Source: Prorocentrum cordatum
Lineage: Eukaryota; Sar; Dinophyceae; Prorocentrales; Prorocentraceae
Length of the DNA: 64,000 nucleotides
Direction: 5' to 3'
NCBI GenBank assembly: GCA_963575745.1
Contig: CAUYUJ010020159.1
Span: 184,001-248,000 of the forward strand
Shown here: in pieces, positions 20,985 through 31,599 of the stretch
Layout: the number at the start of each line of letters is the position of its first letter
Position numbering within the stretch: the first letter of the stretch is position 1
Notes under the pieces: model-generated
Told to the model about the DNA's origin: nothing
What the model saw: the letters and a program-made list of their open reading frames with translations, nothing else
Databases searched by the model: none
Made by a program: the position numbers and the translations under genes

Positions 20985-21195
20985 CGAATCGATGGGTCGG
21001 ATCGGCGATCGGAATGAGTATCGGATCGGCAGAAATCGGCAGCCGAGCCGGGAGGAATCGAATCGGCCGAAATCGGCAGGCTAGTAGGCCTCCAGTGAGA
21101 CATCGGAATCATACTCGATATCCCGCGACGGATCGAATCGGAACCGGAATCCACTAACATCGAATCGAATCGGATCGGAGAAATCGAAACGAGCC
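20985..21195. repeat. Degenerate AATCGRATCGG repeat
   Basis: Irregular units of GAATCGGATCGG / AAATCGGCAG over about 200 bases. No coding sense. Confidence 0.5.
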
Positions 21196-21316
21196 CTGGC
21201 CAGGGCCCGGGACTGTCAACAAAAAATTCAGGATGATACAAGCGTATTGGACAAACTCATGGCATCACACGTCTGGGCGACAATGCTTCGATCTCCCGCA
21301 TAAGCCGTACAAATAA

Positions 21317-21484
21317 GTCGGACATGTCCATCTATAGGGGGGAATATTCGAAAATAGTCAACAAATAATATGAGGACGTTTTTTTACATTTGATTTTGCT
21401 TATGATTTTGATTTTTGTTTGTGGATATAAATATATAGATATACTGTTTCGTCCGAAGTCCCCCTGCAGGGGGACATGCCCGAC
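21317..21484. mobile_element. GTCGGGC MITE (TIR-1), copy at 21.3 kb
   Basis: It runs from GTCGGACATGTCCATCTATA to CCCCTGCAGGGGGACATGCC and CGAC, with an AT-rich core containing TATAAATATATAG. Diverged but with both ends recognisable. 168 bp. Confidence 0.65.
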
Positions 21485-21699
21485 CTACTATCGAGCAAGG
21501 CAGCTCTCCGGCCCAGGCCGCAGGAGGCGCCACCATACGTCGCGCCCGCGGGGGTGTCCCGGCCTCTGCGCCGAGCGTCCACACCGAACAGCCCAAACGT
21601 GAAGCACGCGGCCAGCATGCGTTAGAAGAGGAACGCCATAAAAATTAGCCTGGCGAAGGACCCAACCATATGCAGTTGAGAGTACCGCAATTGTGAATA

Positions 21700-21757
21700 T
21701 CTTCTTCGGTGGCGCTCCCTATGGGGCCACGAGCCGTATGAGGGGTGTGCCGAAATG
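21700..21757 (+). repeat. Detached diverged unit of the 90-bp minisatellite
   Basis: GGTGGCGCTCCCTATGGGGC, CACGAGCCGTATGAGGGGTG and TGCCGAAATG match the second half of the array unit, about 300 bases before the array proper. The intervening sequence is unique. Confidence 0.6.
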
Positions 21758-22058
21758 CGTGGCAGTGTACACAACACGAACGAAGACGATAGGTCCGAAT
21801 ATGAAAGCTTGAGCGCGTGCGAGTCGGATCGCGAGCGAGTCTGATTATGAATGAATCTGCGCGCGATTGATTCTATTCGCATGAATGCGTGCATGGATAC
21901 GCCCAGTGTAAATGTATGTATACGACTGTGAACAGTTTGGGTCTGCGTGACTCTCGGTACTCGTGACTCTGAGCGTCGCCTCTGCAGGGGGCTTCCCTGG
22001 GAACCCCGACGGCAGCGCCCGCGCGCCGCGACGCCCATGTCGGCACGCCACACACCTG

Positions 22059-23845
22059 GTGTGCGGGACGCATGCGGACGGCAGCACTGGGGCCTTCGGT
22101 GGAGCTCCCTGTGGGGCCACGAAACGTGTGAGGGGTGTGCCGAAATGGGTGTGCGGGACGCATGCGGACGGCAGCCATGGGGCCTTCGGTGGAGCTCCCT
22201 ATGGGGCCACGAAACGTGTGAGGGGTGTGCCGAAATGGGTGTGCGGGACGCATGCGGACGGCAGCACTGGGGCCTTCGGTGGAGCTCCCTGTGGGGCCAC
22301 GAAACGTGTGAGGGGTGTGCCGAATGCGGACGGGTGCGGGACGGGGCATGCCGGACGGCGGACGCCATGGGGCCTTCGGTGGAGCTCCCTTGGGGCCACG
22401 AAACGTGTGAGGGGTGTGCCGAAATGGGTGTGCGGGACGCATGCGGACGGCAGCACTGGGGCCTTCGGTGGAGCTCCCTATGGGGCCACGAAACGTGTGA
22501 GGGGTGTGCCGGAAATGGGTGTGCGGGACGCATGCGGACGGTGGGGCCTTCGGTGGAGCTTAGCTCCCTATGGGGCCACGAAACGTGTGAGGGGTGTGCC
22601 GAAATGGGTGTGCGGGACGCATGCGGACGGCAGCACTGGGGCCTTCGGTGGAGCTCCCTGTGGGGCCACGAAACGTGTGAGGGGTGTGCCGAAATGGGTG
22701 TGCGGGACGCATGCGGACGGCAGCCATGGGGCCTTCGGTGGAGCTCCCTATGGGGCCACGAAACGTGTGAGGGGTGTGCCGAAATGGGTGTGCGGGACGC
22801 ATGCGGACGGCAGCACTGGGGCCTTCGGTGGAGCTCCCTGTGGGGCCACGAAACGTGTGAGGGGTGTGCCGAAATGGGTGTGCGGGACGCATGCGGACGG
22901 CAGCACTGGGGCCTTCGGTGGAGCTCCCTGTGGGGCCACGAAACGTGTGAGGGGTGTGCCGAAATGGGTGTGCGGGACGCATGCGGACGGCAGCCATGGG
23001 GCCTTCGGTGGAGCTCCCTATGGGGCCACGAAACGTGTGAGGGGTGTGCCGAAATGGGTGTGCGGGACGCATGCGGACGGCAGCACTGGGGCCTTCGGTG
23101 GAGCTCCCTGTGGGGCCACGAAACGTGTGAGGGGTGTGCCGAAATGGGTGTGCGGGACGCATGCGGACGGCAGCCATGGGGCCTTCGGTGGAGCTCCCTA
23201 TGGGGCCACGAAACGTGTGAGGGGTGTGCCGAAATGGGTGTGCGGGACGCATGCGGACGGCAGCACTGGGGCCTTCGGTGGAGCTCCCTGTGGGGCCACG
23301 AAACGTGTGAGGGGTGTGCCGAAATGGGTGTGCGGGACGCATGCGGACGGCAGCCATGGGGCCTTCGGTGGAGCTCCCTATGGGGCCACGAAACGTGTGA
23401 GGGGTGTGCCGAAATGGGTGTGCGGGACGCATGCGGACGGCAGCACTGGGGCCTTCGGTGGAGCTCCCTATGGGGCCACGAAACGTGTGAGGGGTGTGCC
23501 GAAATGGGTGTGCGGGACGCATGCGGACGGCAGCACTGGGGCCTTCGGTGGAGCTCCCTGTGGGGCCACGAAACGTGTGAGGGGTGTGCCGAAATGGGTG
23601 TGCGGGACGCATGCGGACGGCAGCACTGGGGCCTTCGGTGGAGCTCCCTGTGGGGCCACGAAACGTGTGAGGGGTGTGCCGAAATGGGTGTGCGGGACGC
23701 ATGCGGACGGCAGCCATGGGGCCTTCGGTGGAGCTCCCTATGGGGCCACGAAACGTGTGAGGGGTGTGCCGAAATGGGTGTGCGGGACGCATGCGGACGG
23801 CAGCACTGGGGCCTTCGGCGGAGCTCCCTATGGGGCTACGAAACG
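22059..23845 (+). repeat. 90-bp minisatellite array
   Basis: About twenty units with a 90-bp period (GTGTGCGGGACGCATGCGGA ... GTGAGGGGTGTGCCGAAATG). Two variants, CAGCACTGG with CTGTGG and CAGCCATGG with CTATGG, are interspersed, often alternating. Two irregular units lie near 22321-22400 and 22511-22570; the rest are nearly identical, showing recent homogenisation. Because 90 is a multiple of three and the unit lacks stops, plus-strand frames of about 694 and 709 codons and a minus frame of 410 codons are open. I treat these as array artefacts. Confidence 0.9.
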
Positions 23846-23969
23846 CTGTACTGGGCGGGTGAAACGCAAGGAAGAGGGGGAGGAGGGAGGCGGAGGAGGA
23901 GGAAGGAGGAAGGAGACGCGGGGCACCGTCTCTTCAAAACGAGGACCCAACACCACAGGATGGTTGAGA

Positions 23970-24084
23970 ATAAACGTTTGGCGCTCCGCGCGGATTTCTT
24001 GGATCCGCGCTGCCCCCCCCGAACGAAGTGAACCCCACCCTCCCCCTCAGAAATCGCGGGGGGTAGGGGTAGGGTTCACATTGT
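23970..24084. mobile_element. Chimera of HP-A left arm and HP-B right arm
   Basis: Positions 23970-24008 carry TTTGGCGCTCCGCGCGGATT and TCTTGGATCCGCGC of family HP-A, without its right arm. From 24009, GAACGAAGTGAACCCCACCC, TCCCCCTCAGAAATCGCGG and GGGTAGGGGTAGGGTTC match the right half of the HP-B palindrome at 55888-56020. Two halves of different foldback elements are joined end to end. Confidence 0.65.
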
Positions 24085-24089
24085 GGGGG

Positions 24090-24857
24090 TAGATGCGACT
24101 GCCTGAGATCTCGGGTGTCAAGACCCCGAAGGCCACGGACACCCTACGTCGCATTTTGATTCGCAACGTGCCCTCTGGAGGTCAGGACCCCTTCCCTGGG
24201 ACTGGCTTGTGACGGTCCCGAGTCTGGGTGAAGGCACCTGGAGGTATAACATTACGAACGAATAGCAGAAGCACCCCGTGATCTTGTTCATTACGCGAGG
24301 AGATCAAGGGTGAAGGAGGATATTTGTTGTTGGTGTGGATGGGGAGGCACAGGAACACCTGGGACGGGTAGCCCAATAAAACAACGCATTGCCACAGCCC
24401 TACTTCTCGCCCGAACGGCTGACGCGAACATGAGCCTGGAGAAGAGAGGGAGGGAGATATGATGGGAGAGAGCTTGGGGGAAGAGGGGGGATGAGGAATG
24501 AGAGGGCAGGGACAATCGAATTAGGCGCGCTTGAAGGGCATCTAACATGCCACCCATTTCGCCCATCCATTGTCATTGCGCTGAATCAGTTTCTATACAT
24601 TCGGCGATTCGGGTGTCTCAGAAGTCCTTGATCCCCACATGGCAGCTGCAATCTGTGACGCGCTGTTTGCTGGGCCATTGGAGGGGGGCCCTGAGCATGA
24701 GGAGCAGGCGACACATGAGCAGACGGGACGGGGGAGGAAGAAGGAAAGAGAGAAAGGATGAGAAGAGGGCTGTGTAGGCACAGCACTGAATGGAGGCCGC
24801 AAGCAAGGACGACCCCCCCGCCGCCAACTCTCTCTCCCTCTCTCTGCCTACACTTTG
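24090..24857. other. No gene recognised
   Basis: Mixed sequence with a GA-rich patch at 24435-24515. Small ORFs only; no repeat structure noted. Confidence 0.4.
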
Positions 24858-25004
24858 GTCGGGCCTGTCCCCCTACAGGCGGATTTGGAGCGACAAATCA
24901 AAAGTAATTCGAAAGTACGTTACCGAGGAACCCCACATACTTATATTATGGCTGGAGTGATGACAGCTGAAAAGAAGCATGTGGGAATGATGTTGGTGGC
25001 CGTT

Positions 25005-27065
25005 CCCTGCGCGCCCCTCTGATGTCGAGAAAATGACTCGCCTGCTGCGCCGTGCGAGCCTGCTACGGATAGAGACCGCACCCCACGCTCACCCCCCTCT
25101 GTTATCGAGAAATTGCCGCGCCTGCCGCGCCCTGCGCGCCTGAAACGCATAGAGACCGCACCCCCCAGTGACCCCCTCTGGTGTCGAGAATTCCCACGCC
25201 TGCGCACCTGCAACGCATAGAGACCGCACCCCCTGCGCACCCTCCTGGTGTCGAGAAAATGCCGCGCCTGCCGTGCCCTGCGCGCCTGCAGCGCATAGAG
25301 ACCGCACCCCCTGGTCACCCCCTGTGGTGTCGAGAATTTCCACGACTGCCGCGCCCTGCGCGCCTGCAGCGCATAGAGACCGCACCCCCTGCGCAGCCTC
25401 CTGGCGTCGAGAAAATGCAGCGCCTGCCGCGCCCTGCGCGCCTGCAACGCATAGAGACCGCACCCCCTTGTGCACCCCCTGTGGTGTCGAGAAAGTGCCA
25501 CGCCTCCTACCGCGCCCTGCGCGCCTGCAGCGCATAGAGGCCGCACCCCCTGCGCACCCTCCTGGTGTCGAGAAAATGCCGCGCCTGCCGTGCCTTGCGC
25601 GCCTGCAACGCATAGAGACCGCACCCCCTGTTCACCCCGTGGTGTCGAGAATCCGCACGCCTGCCGCGCCCTGCGCGCCTGCAGCGCATAGAGACCGCAC
25701 CCCCTGCGCACCCTCCTGGTGTCGAGAAAGTGCCGCGCCTGCCGTGTCCGCGCCTGCAACGCATAGAGACCGCACCCCGTGTGCACCCCCTCTGGTGCCG
25801 AAAAAATGCAACGTTTGCCGTGCCCTGCGCGCCTGCAACGCATAGAGACCGCACCCGATCTGCACCCCCTCTGGTGTCGAGAATTCCCACGCCTGCCGCG
25901 CCCTGCGCGCCTGCAGCGCATAGAGACCGCACCCCATGCGCACCCTCCTGGTGTAGAGAAAATGCTGCGCCTGCCGTGCCCTGCGCGCCTTCAGCGCATA
26001 GAGACTGCAACCGTTGCGTACCCGCCTGGTGTCGAGAAAATGCCGCGCTTGCCGTGCCCCGCGCGCCTGCAACGCATAGATGCCGCACCCCCTGTGCACC
26101 CCCTCTGGCGTCGAGAAAGTGCCACGCCTGCCGCGCCCTGCGCGCCTGCAGCGCATAGAAACCGCACCCCCTGCGCACCCTCCTGGTGTCGAGAAAGTGC
26201 CGCGCCTGCCGTACCCTGCGCGCCTGCAACGCATAGAGACTGCACCCCCTGTGCACCCCCTCTGGTGTCGAGAATTCCCACGCCTGCCGTGCCCTGCGCA
26301 CCTGCAACGCATAGAGACCGCACCCCCTGCGCACCCTCCTGGTGTCGAGAAAATGCCGCGCCTGCCGCGCCCTGCGCGCCTGCAACGCATAGAGACCGCA
26401 CCCGATGTGCGCCCTCTGGTGTCGAGAATTCCCACGCCTGCCGCGCCCTGCGCGCCTGCAGCGCATAGAGACCGCACCCCCTCTGCGCACCCCCTCTGGC
26501 GTCGAGAATTCCCACGCCTGCCGTGCCCTGCGCACCTGCAACGCATAGAGACCGCCCCCCTGCGCACCCTCCTGGTGCACTGCAGCGCATAGAGGCCGCA
26601 CCCCCTGCGCACCCTCCTGGTGTCGAGAAATTGCCACGCATGCCGCGCCCTGCGCGCCTGCAGCGCATGAAGAGACCGCACCCCTGCGCACCCTCCTGGT
26701 GTCCAGAAAGTACCGCGCCTGCCGTGCCCTGCGCGCCTGCAACGCATAGACACCGCACCCCCTGCGCACCTTTCTGGCGTCGAGAAAGTGCCACGCATGC
26801 CGCGCCCTGCGCGCCTGCAACGCATAGAGACCGCACCCTCTGCGCACCCTCCTGGTGTCGAGAAAGTGCCGCGCCTGCCGTGCCCTGCGCGCCTGCAACG
26901 CATAGAGACCGCACCCCATGAACACCCCCTCTGGCGTCGAGAATTCCCACGCTTGCCGTGCCCTGCGCGCCTGCAACGCATAGAGACCGCACCCCCCGCG
27001 CACCGCCTCTGTTATGGAGACATTGCCACGCCTGCCGCACCCTGCATTCCTGCGTGCGGCCGCGG
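25005..27065 (+). repeat. 78-bp satellite array within element copy 1
   Basis: The period is 78 bp, measured between successive CGCATAGAGACCG blocks (25214, 25292, 25370, 25448). Two unit types tend to alternate: one with GCGCACCCTCCTGGTGTCGA and GCCGTGCCC, the other with GTGCACCCCCTCTGGTGTCG and AATTCCCACGCC. This gives a 156-bp higher-order unit. Stop-free frames run on both strands. Confidence 0.9.
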
Positions 27066-27094
27066 TGAGGTACCACCCCCTGCGCACCCCCGAA

Positions 27095-27252
27095 GCTGAG
27101 CTGTGCTGTGCTGAGCTGGGCTGAGCTATGCTGTGCTGTGCTGTGCTGCGCTATGCTGTGCTGAGATGAGCTGAGCTGTGCTGTGCTGAGCTGTGCCGTG
27201 CTGAGCTGAGCTGAGATGTGCTGAGCAGTGCTGTGAGGAGGAGAGGAAAATG

Positions 27253-27310
<58 letters not shown>
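27095..27310. repeat. GCTGT/GCTGA pentamer run and GT microsatellite
   Basis: About 135 bases of GCTGA/GCTGT/GCTGG pentamers, then a perfect GT run at about 27256-27308. Both lie inside the first 78-bp-satellite element and are absent from the second copy. Confidence 0.85.
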
Positions 27311-27311
<1 letters not shown>

Positions 27312-27503
27312 AGTGTCGCGGGTGCGGCGCGGCAAGGAAGAAAACCAAAACCCCACGAAGCATGTGGGGAAGTACACCAAACATGATCACAAGTAGTCAA
27401 TACACCGTCCCCTGACTAATTTAGCAAAACTAATCCAGGAATCGTCCCCTGCCGATTTGTTTACTATGCTTGAACACTCCTCCTGTAAAGGAACAAGCCC
27501 CAC

Positions 27504-27674
27504 TTAAACCTACACCTCCTCGCCTCTCTTAGGTGTCCGGCACGCCCGCCGTCTGTCGTTTTGGCGGCGGCCCTGCGGCCAGAGCGCGCAGCCTTCCCCT
27601 CCGCCCCTGCTGGCACTCCCGACTCCCTCCCCTGCCACACGCACGTCCGGGCATCAGAACGCCACTTGCCTTAG
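27504..27674. other. Spacer between two large TIR-1 elements
   Basis: 170 bases of GC-rich unique sequence, no repeat or gene seen. Confidence 0.5.
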
Positions 27675-29734
27675 GTCGGGCATGTCCCCCTACAGAGGGG
27701 TCTGTGGACGGGCAATGAAAAATTACGCTACCGAGGAACCCCACATACTTATATTATGACTGGAGTGATGATAGCTGAAAAGAAGCATGTGAGAATGATG
27801 TTGGTGGCCGTTCCCTGCGCGCCCCCTCCGATGTCGAAAAAAAGACACGCCTGCTGCGCCGTGCGAGCCTGCAACGGATAGAGACCGCACCCCACGCGCA
27901 TCCCCCTCTGTTATCGAGACTTTGCCACGCCTGCCGCGCCTTGCACGCCTGCAACGCATAGAGACCGCACCCCCTGCGCACCCCCTCTGGTGTCGAGAAT
28001 CCCCACGCCTGCCACGCCCTGCGCACCTGCAACGCACAGAGACCGCACCCCCTGCGCACCTTCCTGGTGTCGAGAAAATGCCGCGCCTGCCGTGCCCTGC
28101 GCGCCTGCAACGCATAGAGGCCGCACCCCCTGTTCACCCCCTCTGGTGTCGAGAAAGTCCCACGCCTGCCGCGCCCTGCGCGCCTGCAGCGCATGGGGAC
28201 CGCACCCCCTGCGCACCCTCCAGGTGTCGAGAAAATGCCGCGCCTGCCGTGCCCTGCGCGCCTGAAGCGCATAGAAACCGCACCCCCTGTGCACCCCCTC
28301 TGGTGTCGACAAAATGCCACGCCTGCCGCGCCCTGCGCGCCTGCAGCGCATAGAGACCGCACCCCCTGCGCACCCTCCTGGTGTCGAGAAAATGCAGCGC
28401 TTGCCGTGCCCTGCGCGCCTGCAACGCATAGACACCGCACCCGATGTGCACCCCCTCTGGTGTCGAGAATCCCCACGCATGCCGCGCCCTGCGCGCCTGC
28501 CACGCATAGAGACCGCACCCCCTGCGCACCCTCCTGGTGTCGAGACTTTGCCACTTCTGCCGTGCCCGCGCCTGCAACGCATAGAGACCGCACCCCCTGT
28601 GCACCCCCTCTTGTGTCCAGAAAATGCCGCGCGTGCCGTGCCCTCCGCGCCTGCCACGCATAGAGACCGCACCCCCTGCGCACCCTCCTGGTGTGGAGAA
28701 AGTGCCGCGCCTGCCGTGCCCTGCGCGCCTGCCACGCATAGAGACCGCACCCCCTGTTCACCCCCTCTGGTGTCGAGAATTCCCACGCCTGCCGTGCCCT
28801 GCGCGCCTGCAACGCATAGAGACCGCACCCCCTGCGCACCCTCCTGGTGTCGCGAAAATGCCGCGCCTGCCGTGCCCTGCGCGCCTGCAACGCATAGAGA
28901 CCGCACCCCCTGTGCACCCCCTCTGGTGTCGAGAAAGTCCCACGCCTGCCGTGCCCTGCGCGCCTGCAACGCATAGAGACCGCACCCCCTGCGCACCCTC
29001 CTGGTGTCGAGAAAGAGCTGCGCCTGCCGTGCCCTGCGCGCCTGCAACGCATAGAGACCACACCCTCTGCGCACCCTCCTGGTGTAGAGAATTCCCACGC
29101 CTGCCGTGCCCTGCGCGCCTGCCACGCATAGGGACCGCACCCCTTGCGCACCCTCCTGGTGTGGAGAAGGAGCCGCGCCTGCCGTGCCCTGCGCGCCTGC
29201 AACGCATAGAGACCGCACCCCGTGTGCACCCCCTCTGGTGTCGAGAAAATGCCACGCCTGCCGCGCCCTGCGCGCCTGCAGCGCATAGAGACCGCACCCC
29301 CTGCGCACCCTCCTGGTGTCGAGAAAATGCAGCGCCTGCCGTGCCCTGCGCGCCTGCAACGCATAGAGACCGCACCCCCTGTGCACCCCCTCTTGTGTCG
29401 AAAATTCCCACGCCTGCCGTGCCCTGCGCGCCTGCAACGCATAGTGACCGCACCCTCTGCGCACCCTCCTGGTGTCGAGAGAGTGCCGCGCCTGCCGTGT
29501 TCTCCCTCTCCTTCTCTTCCAGCCGCGGGTGCAGCGCAGCAGGGAAGAGAAGGAGAGGGAGGAGAAGGAGGAGGAGACGCGGGTGTCACGCGGAAGGGAA
29601 GGAAACCAGAACCCCACGAAGCATGTGGGGAATAATCGACACATACTCAAGCATGATTCAAAAATGCTCAAAACCTGGTTTCCACTATTTTTGACAATGT
29701 TTTAATTTTCCGCCTGTAGAGGGACAGGCCCGAC
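27675..29734 (+). mobile_element. TIR-1 element carrying a 78-bp satellite, copy 2
   Basis: Starts GTCGGGCATGTCCCCCTACA and ends CCTGTAGAGGGACAGGCCCG plus AC. The left subterminal block (ACCGAGGAACCCCACATACT, TGATGTTGGTGGCCGTTCCC) and the right block (CCCCACGAAGCATGTGGGGA) match copy 1 nearly base for base. The array spans 27830-29500. The pentamer and GT runs of copy 1 are replaced by a short GGAGAAGGAGGAGG tract. About 2.06 kb, same orientation as copy 1. Confidence 0.78.
27830..29500 (+). repeat. 78-bp satellite array within element copy 2
   Basis: About 21 units of the same 78-bp monomer with the same two variants. One-base differences between units are scattered rather than clustered. 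Reading frames of up to 611 codons on the minus strand arise because 78 is divisible by three. Confidence 0.9.
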
Positions 29735-29739
29735 TCAAC

Positions 29740-30140
29740 ACTTGCCTTCGCTGTCTCTGCGGGCCTGAACTCTTTCTATCTCTCTCTCTCTATATCTCTC
29801 TCCCGCTCGCCCCTCCCTCTCCCTTCGCGCCCGGCCGTCCGCCCAAGACGGGTGCGGAGGGCCCCTTAGAGCCGACAGCACTGGCCCACGTGCTTCGGGT
29901 GCGGCGCGCTTGCCCGCCGGCCCGTGGACGGAACTCCACCCAGATTGTCCGATCTCTCTCTCTTTCTCTCTCACTCCCATGACCGCACATCGGCTCCTCT
30001 GAGTGGGGCCAGGCTGCTCCGTCGAAGTCTGCTGCCTGATGGATGGCCCGTGCTGCCTCAGGAGGAGAAGGAGGAGGAGGAGGAGGAGGGGGAGGAGAAG
30101 GAGGAAGGGGAGGATGAGGAGGAGGAGGAGGCCCCTGGGA
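29740..30140. repeat. CT microsatellites and GGA-rich tract
   Basis: TC runs at about 29776-29810 and 29945-29985, and an interrupted GGA/GAG tract at 30060-30133. Frames here are compositional. Confidence 0.7.
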
Positions 30141-30278
30141 CGCGCACTCTTCCAAAAATGGGCCCCCTGCTGCAAGAGGTCTGGGTCTACATCGCGCGCC
30201 ACCCCGTTTATCCTCCCAGCCCTCCATCCCATCCCACTCCCGGTCGACTCCCTCCTTCTCTTCCTATGGGAAAGAAGA

Positions 30279-30453
30279 ATGGCATAAACATAAACATAAA
30301 AACTCTGAGGTCCGCGTGGATTTCTCGAATCGGCGCTGGACCCCTCTCCCTGGCGCGCGGAGCGCGACAAGAGCAGCGCCGGAGGCGCCGCCCCCGTCCA
30401 GCGTGGATCCGAGAACTCCGCGCGGACCTCCGAGTTTTCATGTTTATGCCATT
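30279..30453. mobile_element. HP-A foldback element, copy at 30.3 kb (complete)
   Basis: The left AATGGCATAAACATAAACAT and AAAAACTCTGAGGTCCGCG are complementary to the right CGCGGACCTCCGAGTTTTCA and TGTTTATGCCATT, giving inverted ends of over 50 bp. The centre has CTCCCTGGCGCGCGGAGCGC and GCGCCGGAGGCGCCGCC, themselves self-complementary. Confidence 0.8.
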
Positions 30454-30522
30454 TTCCGTTTCCCTACTCCTTTCTCTTCCATCTTCCCCTCCCCCGTTCC
30501 CCCGTTCCCCTTCCTTGCCTGC

Positions 30523-31185
30523 CTAGTCCACGGCCTCTGTCTTCACACGTCTCGAATTACCTGGCCTCCGCAGGCACATCATTTTGCCTCTGCGGCTTCC
30601 TTTTTTGTCCACCCGATAGAGGTTGGGACTGCTAGCCATCAAGAGCAAAAGCCGCCCGACAGCCCTGGGTATCGTGGCCGCCAACCACGGCCGCCTCGCG
30701 CCCGCAGTCCCGAGCCTCTCGAGATAGACACGACGTGACGCCGTGGAGCTCTCCGACCCCGTCGCTGGGACTGGTCTTTCGTCGCGGGTCGTTTTCTCGC
30801 CGAGGTCCCCCAAAACTAAACCCTGAGGCAGGGGCCCCAAACAGAACCTCTTGACTTCTTGGCGACGCTTGAGGCTCAAGGCACGAGACTGGGCCCGGAT
30901 CTCTGCCGACCGCTTCTGTGCGAGCCCGCCCACACCAGCGCTGCCGCGAGGCCTCGGCCACCACCTCCAGCGGGCAGCGGTACTCAGGATCCTGGCGCAT
31001 GGAGGCGCAAGGAGCAAAGTTGCGTGCGCACCAGCCGGCCAACATCGACCGACCCAAGAACAGCCGACGTACCTCGCCGTGCGGATGAGGGGCCCTGAGG
31101 TCCTGCGGAGCTTTCTCCTCGGCCACAGGACGGCCAAACGACGACTCGGGATGGAGAGCTTATTCAGGGAGCCCAGGGCATCCAC
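30523..31185 (-). CDS. Uncertain ORF, unrecognised
   Basis: A 220-codon frame opening MDALGSLNKLSIPSRRL. It overlaps a second minus frame (31126-30632) and a plus frame of similar length, so it may be chance. The segment EIRAQSRALSLKRRQEVKRF looks helical. There is no domain, no repeat and no leader-like sequence just upstream. Listed only because the region is unique sequence. Confidence 0.12.
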   Translation of the reverse strand: MDALGSLNKLSIPSRRLAVLWPRRKLRRTSGPLIRTARYVGCSWVGRCWPAGAHATLLLAPPCARILSTAARWRWWPRPRGSAGVGGLAQKRSAEIRAQSRALSLKRRQEVKRFCLGPLPQGLVLGDLGEKTTRDERPVPATGSESSTASRRVYLERLGTAGARRPWLAATIPRAVGRLLLLMASSPNLYRVDKKGSRRGKMMCLRRPGNSRRVKTEAVD

Positions 31186-31462
31186 GACCCTGCTGCGTCA
31201 CGTCCTCTTCGCTTCACAGGCCGAAAGTCGGGGGCGTCCAAGAGGGGCGTCCGCAGAACATGGCCCTGGACCGTCTGTACACTATGCACACAGCGACCGT
31301 GGCAGAACCCATCCTGGACTCAGGATCGATGTCATGAACTTCCCGCCCTCGTGGGAAAGCACAAGCACCGATCTGGGGCGTCGGGCGCCTGCATTGATGC
31401 TCGGTGCAAGTGGATACACCACGGGCGCCCCGAGAGCCCTCGCACAGACGCTCAGTCGCGCG

Positions 31463-31594
31463 CACACGCGTACCAGACACTAATTTGCAAATTGCATTGT
31501 CACGTGCACTTGCGTCGAGCCAGGTGTGCACACGCGTACCAGACACTAATTTGCAAACTGCATTGTCGCGCGCACTTGCGTCGAACCAGGTATG
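31463..31594. repeat. Two-copy 66-bp tandem duplication
   Basis: CACACGCGTACCAGACACTA begins at 31463 and again at 31529. Both copies continue with ATTTGCAAAYTGCATTGTC and GCACTTGCGTCGA. Recent local duplication. Confidence 0.85.
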
Positions 31595-31599
31595 TTGAC

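Larger units (their letters stand above)
24858..27503 (+). mobile_element. TIR-1 element carrying a 78-bp satellite, copy 1
   Basis: The left terminus GTCGGGCCTGTCCCCCTACA is that of the 150-bp TIR-1 MITEs. A subterminal block follows (CCGAGGAACCCCACATACTT, ATTATG, TGATGTTGGTGGCCGTTCCC), then the array at 25005-27065, a GCTGT pentamer run and a GT microsatellite. The right subterminal block has CCCCACGAAGCATGTGGGGA and the CGTCCCC AT-rich core; the right terminus is CTCCTCCTGTAAAGGAACAA with GCCCCACTT. About 2.65 kb. The downstream copy (27675-29734) has the same order. It encodes no plausible transposase. Confidence 0.75.

Noticed and set aside
21947-24092. Two plus-strand ORFs of about 700 codons as repeat proteins
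   Set aside because: Both frames and the minus strand are open because the 90-bp unit is divisible by three and stop-free. Nothing distinguishes one frame as coding.
25005-29500. CRISPR-like regularly spaced repeats
   Set aside because: The whole 78-bp unit repeats, with no unique spacers, and the context is eukaryotic; it is an ordinary tandem satellite inside TIR elements.
25507-29671. Arg/Cys/Gly-rich ORFs of 450-610 codons over the 78-bp arrays
   Set aside because: They overlap in several frames on both strands and begin or end arbitrarily in the array; no start context or domain.
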